Shown: positions 4,986-6,692 of the stretch, one piece after another
How the letters are laid out: the number at the start of each line of letters is the position of its first letter
How positions within the stretch are numbered: the first letter of the stretch is position 1
Assembly: GCA_020344295.1 (NCBI GenBank)
Contig: CP070819.1
Coordinates: forward strand, 1,135,215-1,141,906
Source: Dehalococcoidia bacterium
GTDB taxonomy: Bacteria > Chloroflexota > Dehalococcoidia > SZUA-161
Length of the DNA stretch: 6,692 nucleotides
Direction: 5' to 3'
Position numbers and translations under genes: made by a program
The notes under the pieces: model-generated
What the model was told of the DNA's origin: nothing
Database searches by the model: none
What the model saw: only the letters and a program-made list of their open reading frames with translations

Positions 4986-6692
4986 ATGAAATGCACCAAG
5001 TGTGAGTTTGAGAACCCTGAGGACGCGGACTTCTGCGTAGAATGCGGTGTTCCCGTCGAGTTCTACTGCCCGCAGTGTGGGGTAGCGACACCAGCTACTG
5101 GAAAATTCTGCAAGAAGTGTGGGCAGAACCTGCAGCGCAAGGAAGTGGCTCTCCCCGTAGACCTCTCCTTCGAGGAGAAGCTGGAGAAGATACAGCGTTA
5201 CCTGCCTGACGGACTCACCGAGAAGATACTGGCGCAGCGGGGCAAGATCGAGGGTGAGCGCAAGCAGGTCACCGTCATGTTCTGCGATGCCGAGGGATTC
5301 AGCCAGATATCGGAAAAGCTCGGCCCGGAGAAGGTCTACTCCGTCATAGATGAGGTCTTCGAAATACTGATCCATAAGGTGCATGAATATGGCGGCACCG
5401 TGAACAAGATGACCGGTGACGGCATTATGGCCCTTTTCGGAGCCCCCATCGCGCTGGAAGACGCCCCCCAGAGGGCTATCCGCTCCGCACTGGCGATACA
5501 GAGAGACATCTCCAGGCTCAGCGACCGCAAGAAGGAAGAGACGGGTATGCCGTCTATCAGGATACGCGTTGGTATTCATACTGGCCCGGTCGTTGTCGGC
5601 AGCCTGGGCAACGACCTCAGGGTAGAGTTCACCGCCGTGGGGGATACAGTCAATCTCGCCTCCAGGATGGAGGGGCTTGCGGAGCCGGGCACCGTATATG
5701 TTACCGAGGATACTTTCAAGCTCACCGAGGGTCTGTTCCGCTTTGAGGCCCTTGGCGAAGTACATATCAAGGGTAAGGAAACACCTGTTAAAGCCTACCG
5801 CGTGATCGCTCCCAGTACCAGGAGGACGAGGTTCGATGTCAGCGCGGAAAGAGGCCTGACCTCGTTCCTCGGCCGGGAGCGTGAGGTGGAGCTGCTGCTT
5901 GACGGCCTCGACAGAGCAAGGTCAGGCAGAGGACAGGCCTTCTCCGTAATGGGTGAAGCCGGAGTAGGCAAGTCCAGGCTGCTCTACGAGTTTAGAAAAG
6001 CCCTCGGCAGCCAGGATGTGACCTTTCTCGAGGGCAGGTGCCTGTCATACAGCACAAACGTGGCCTACCACCCGGTCATAGACCTGCTGCAGTCCACCTT
6101 CGACATCCAGGAGGGGGATGGTGACAACAGGATCAGGGAGAAAGTGAAGAGGGGCCTAAAGGAAATGGGGACTGATGAAGCCTCCACCCTTCCTTTTATC
6201 CTGGAGCTGATGTCGGTCAAGGATAGCGGGATTGATCCCCTGGGCCTCAGCCCCGAGGCCAGGAAAGACAGGACATTGGAGGCCCTGAGGAGAATCGTGC
6301 TCAAGGGCTCTGAGATGCGGCCCCTGGTCTTGGCCATTGAGGACCTCCACTGGGTGGACAGAAGCTCGGAAGATACCCTGAAATCGTTGCTTGACGCCAT
6401 ATCGGGGGCACAGGTACTTCTGATATTCACCTATAGACCCGAGTTTGTCCACACCTGGGGCACCAAGTCATATCACAGCCAGGTGAACCTGATGCGGCTC
6501 TCCAACCGCGAGACCCTGGCGATGGCGGCATACATCCTGGGTACCGAGGTAATTGGAAGTGACCTCGAGGAGCTAATCCTAGAGAAGACAGAGGGGATAC
6601 CATTCTTCATCGAGGAGTTCATTAAGTCCCTCAAGGACCTCGAGATGATTGAGTGGAGGGACAGCGGGTATTACCTAGCCAAGGACATCAAA
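4986..6692 (+). CDS. Double-zinc-ribbon class III nucleotide cyclase with AAA/STAND ATPase domain, 3' end missing
   Basis: A multidomain signalling protein; 569 codons are visible and remain open at the window edge. Domains in order: two zinc ribbons with CxxC pairs C3/C6, C17/C20 and C28/C31, C42/C45; a class III cyclase domain (about 92-275); and an AAA/STAND-type NTPase domain (from about 294). The cyclase has both metal aspartates, D101 in FCDAEGFS and D145 in TGDG; K141 and D220 at the base-recognition positions, which favour ATP and hence cyclic AMP; and N223 and R227 for the transition state, so it looks active. The ATPase has Walker A GEAGVGKS (323-330) and Walker B with IEDLHWVD (451-458). 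Known homologues run to about 1000 residues or more and end in TPR-type repeats, so the C-terminus is probably off-window. No signal peptide or membrane segment is seen. The ribosome site is weak (GAGA at 4974-4977), but the first zinc-ribbon cysteine follows the ATG directly, supporting this start. Confidence 0.92.
   Translation, partial: MKCTKCEFENPEDADFCVECGVPVEFYCPQCGVATPATGKFCKKCGQNLQRKEVALPVDLSFEEKLEKIQRYLPDGLTEKILAQRGKIEGERKQVTVMFCDAEGFSQISEKLGPEKVYSVIDEVFEILIHKVHEYGGTVNKMTGDGIMALFGAPIALEDAPQRAIRSALAIQRDISRLSDRKKEETGMPSIRIRVGIHTGPVVVGSLGNDLRVEFTAVGDTVNLASRMEGLAEPGTVYVTEDTFKLTEGLFRFEALGEVHIKGKETPVKAYRVIAPSTRRTRFDVSAERGLTSFLGREREVELLLDGLDRARSGRGQAFSVMGEAGVGKSRLLYEFRKALGSQDVTFLEGRCLSYSTNVAYHPVIDLLQSTFDIQEGDGDNRIREKVKRGLKEMGTDEASTLPFILELMSVKDSGIDPLGLSPEARKDRTLEALRRIVLKGSEMRPLVLAIEDLHWVDRSSEDTLKSLLDAISGAQVLLIFTYRPEFVHTWGTKSYHSQVNLMRLSNRETLAMAAYILGTEVIGSDLEELILEKTEGIPFFIEEFIKSLKDLEMIEWRDSGYYLAKDIK

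Noticed and set aside
4953..5765. A 270-codon open frame on the minus strand over the cyclase domain
   Set aside because: It is antisense to the zinc ribbons and cyclase motifs, which are unmistakable on the plus strand, and its translation shows no family resemblance.

Overview
The window holds one complete four-gene operon on the + strand, a divergently transcribed partial gene at the left edge, and a large signalling gene that runs off the right edge. There are no RNA genes, mobile elements or CRISPR arrays. The base composition of the coding regions is balanced, and the long intergenic gap at 663-1003 is visibly AT-rich. The gene set suggests an anaerobic or microaerophilic bacterium: an oxygen-sensitive [4Fe-4S]/FAD dehydratase of the 4-hydroxybutyryl-CoA dehydratase type, and a zinc-ribbon/class III cyclase/ATPase protein of a kind frequent in Chloroflexota, Desulfobacterota and related lineages. 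A Dehalococcoidia-like Chloroflexota genome is a reasonable guess, but the phylum cannot be fixed from this sequence alone.

Left region (1-641, - strand): the first two thirds of a D-isomer-specific 2-hydroxyacid dehydrogenase with a clear NAD-binding motif. Middle-left (663-1003): a divergent control region with two mirror-arranged sigma70-type promoters, both TTGACA with an 18-bp spacer, one facing each way, plus short repeats that could be operators.

Central operon (1004-4801, + strand, gaps of 59, 41 and 47 bases): a single-hotdog MaoC/FAS1-like dehydratase-family protein with a GTG start; a phosphotriesterase/lactonase-family metal amidohydrolase with all six binuclear-metal ligands; an HpaB-superfamily protein with the four [4Fe-4S] ligands of 4-hydroxybutyryl-CoA dehydratase; and a FabG-like short-chain dehydrogenase. 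Together they look like a catabolic module. A lactone or ester could be opened to a hydroxy acid, and its CoA ester dehydrated by radical chemistry, hydrated, then oxidised. No CoA ligase or transferase is present in the window, so this scheme is inference. Two catalytic positions of the dehydratase appear altered relative to the characterised clostridial enzyme, so its substrate may differ.

Right region (4802-6692, + strand): a separate promoter (TTGACA, 17 bp, TAGGAT) precedes the first 569 codons of a protein with a double zinc ribbon, a class III adenylate/guanylate cyclase domain and an AAA/STAND-type ATPase domain. It appears to be a separate transcription unit, probably a cyclic-nucleotide signalling protein unrelated in function to the operon.
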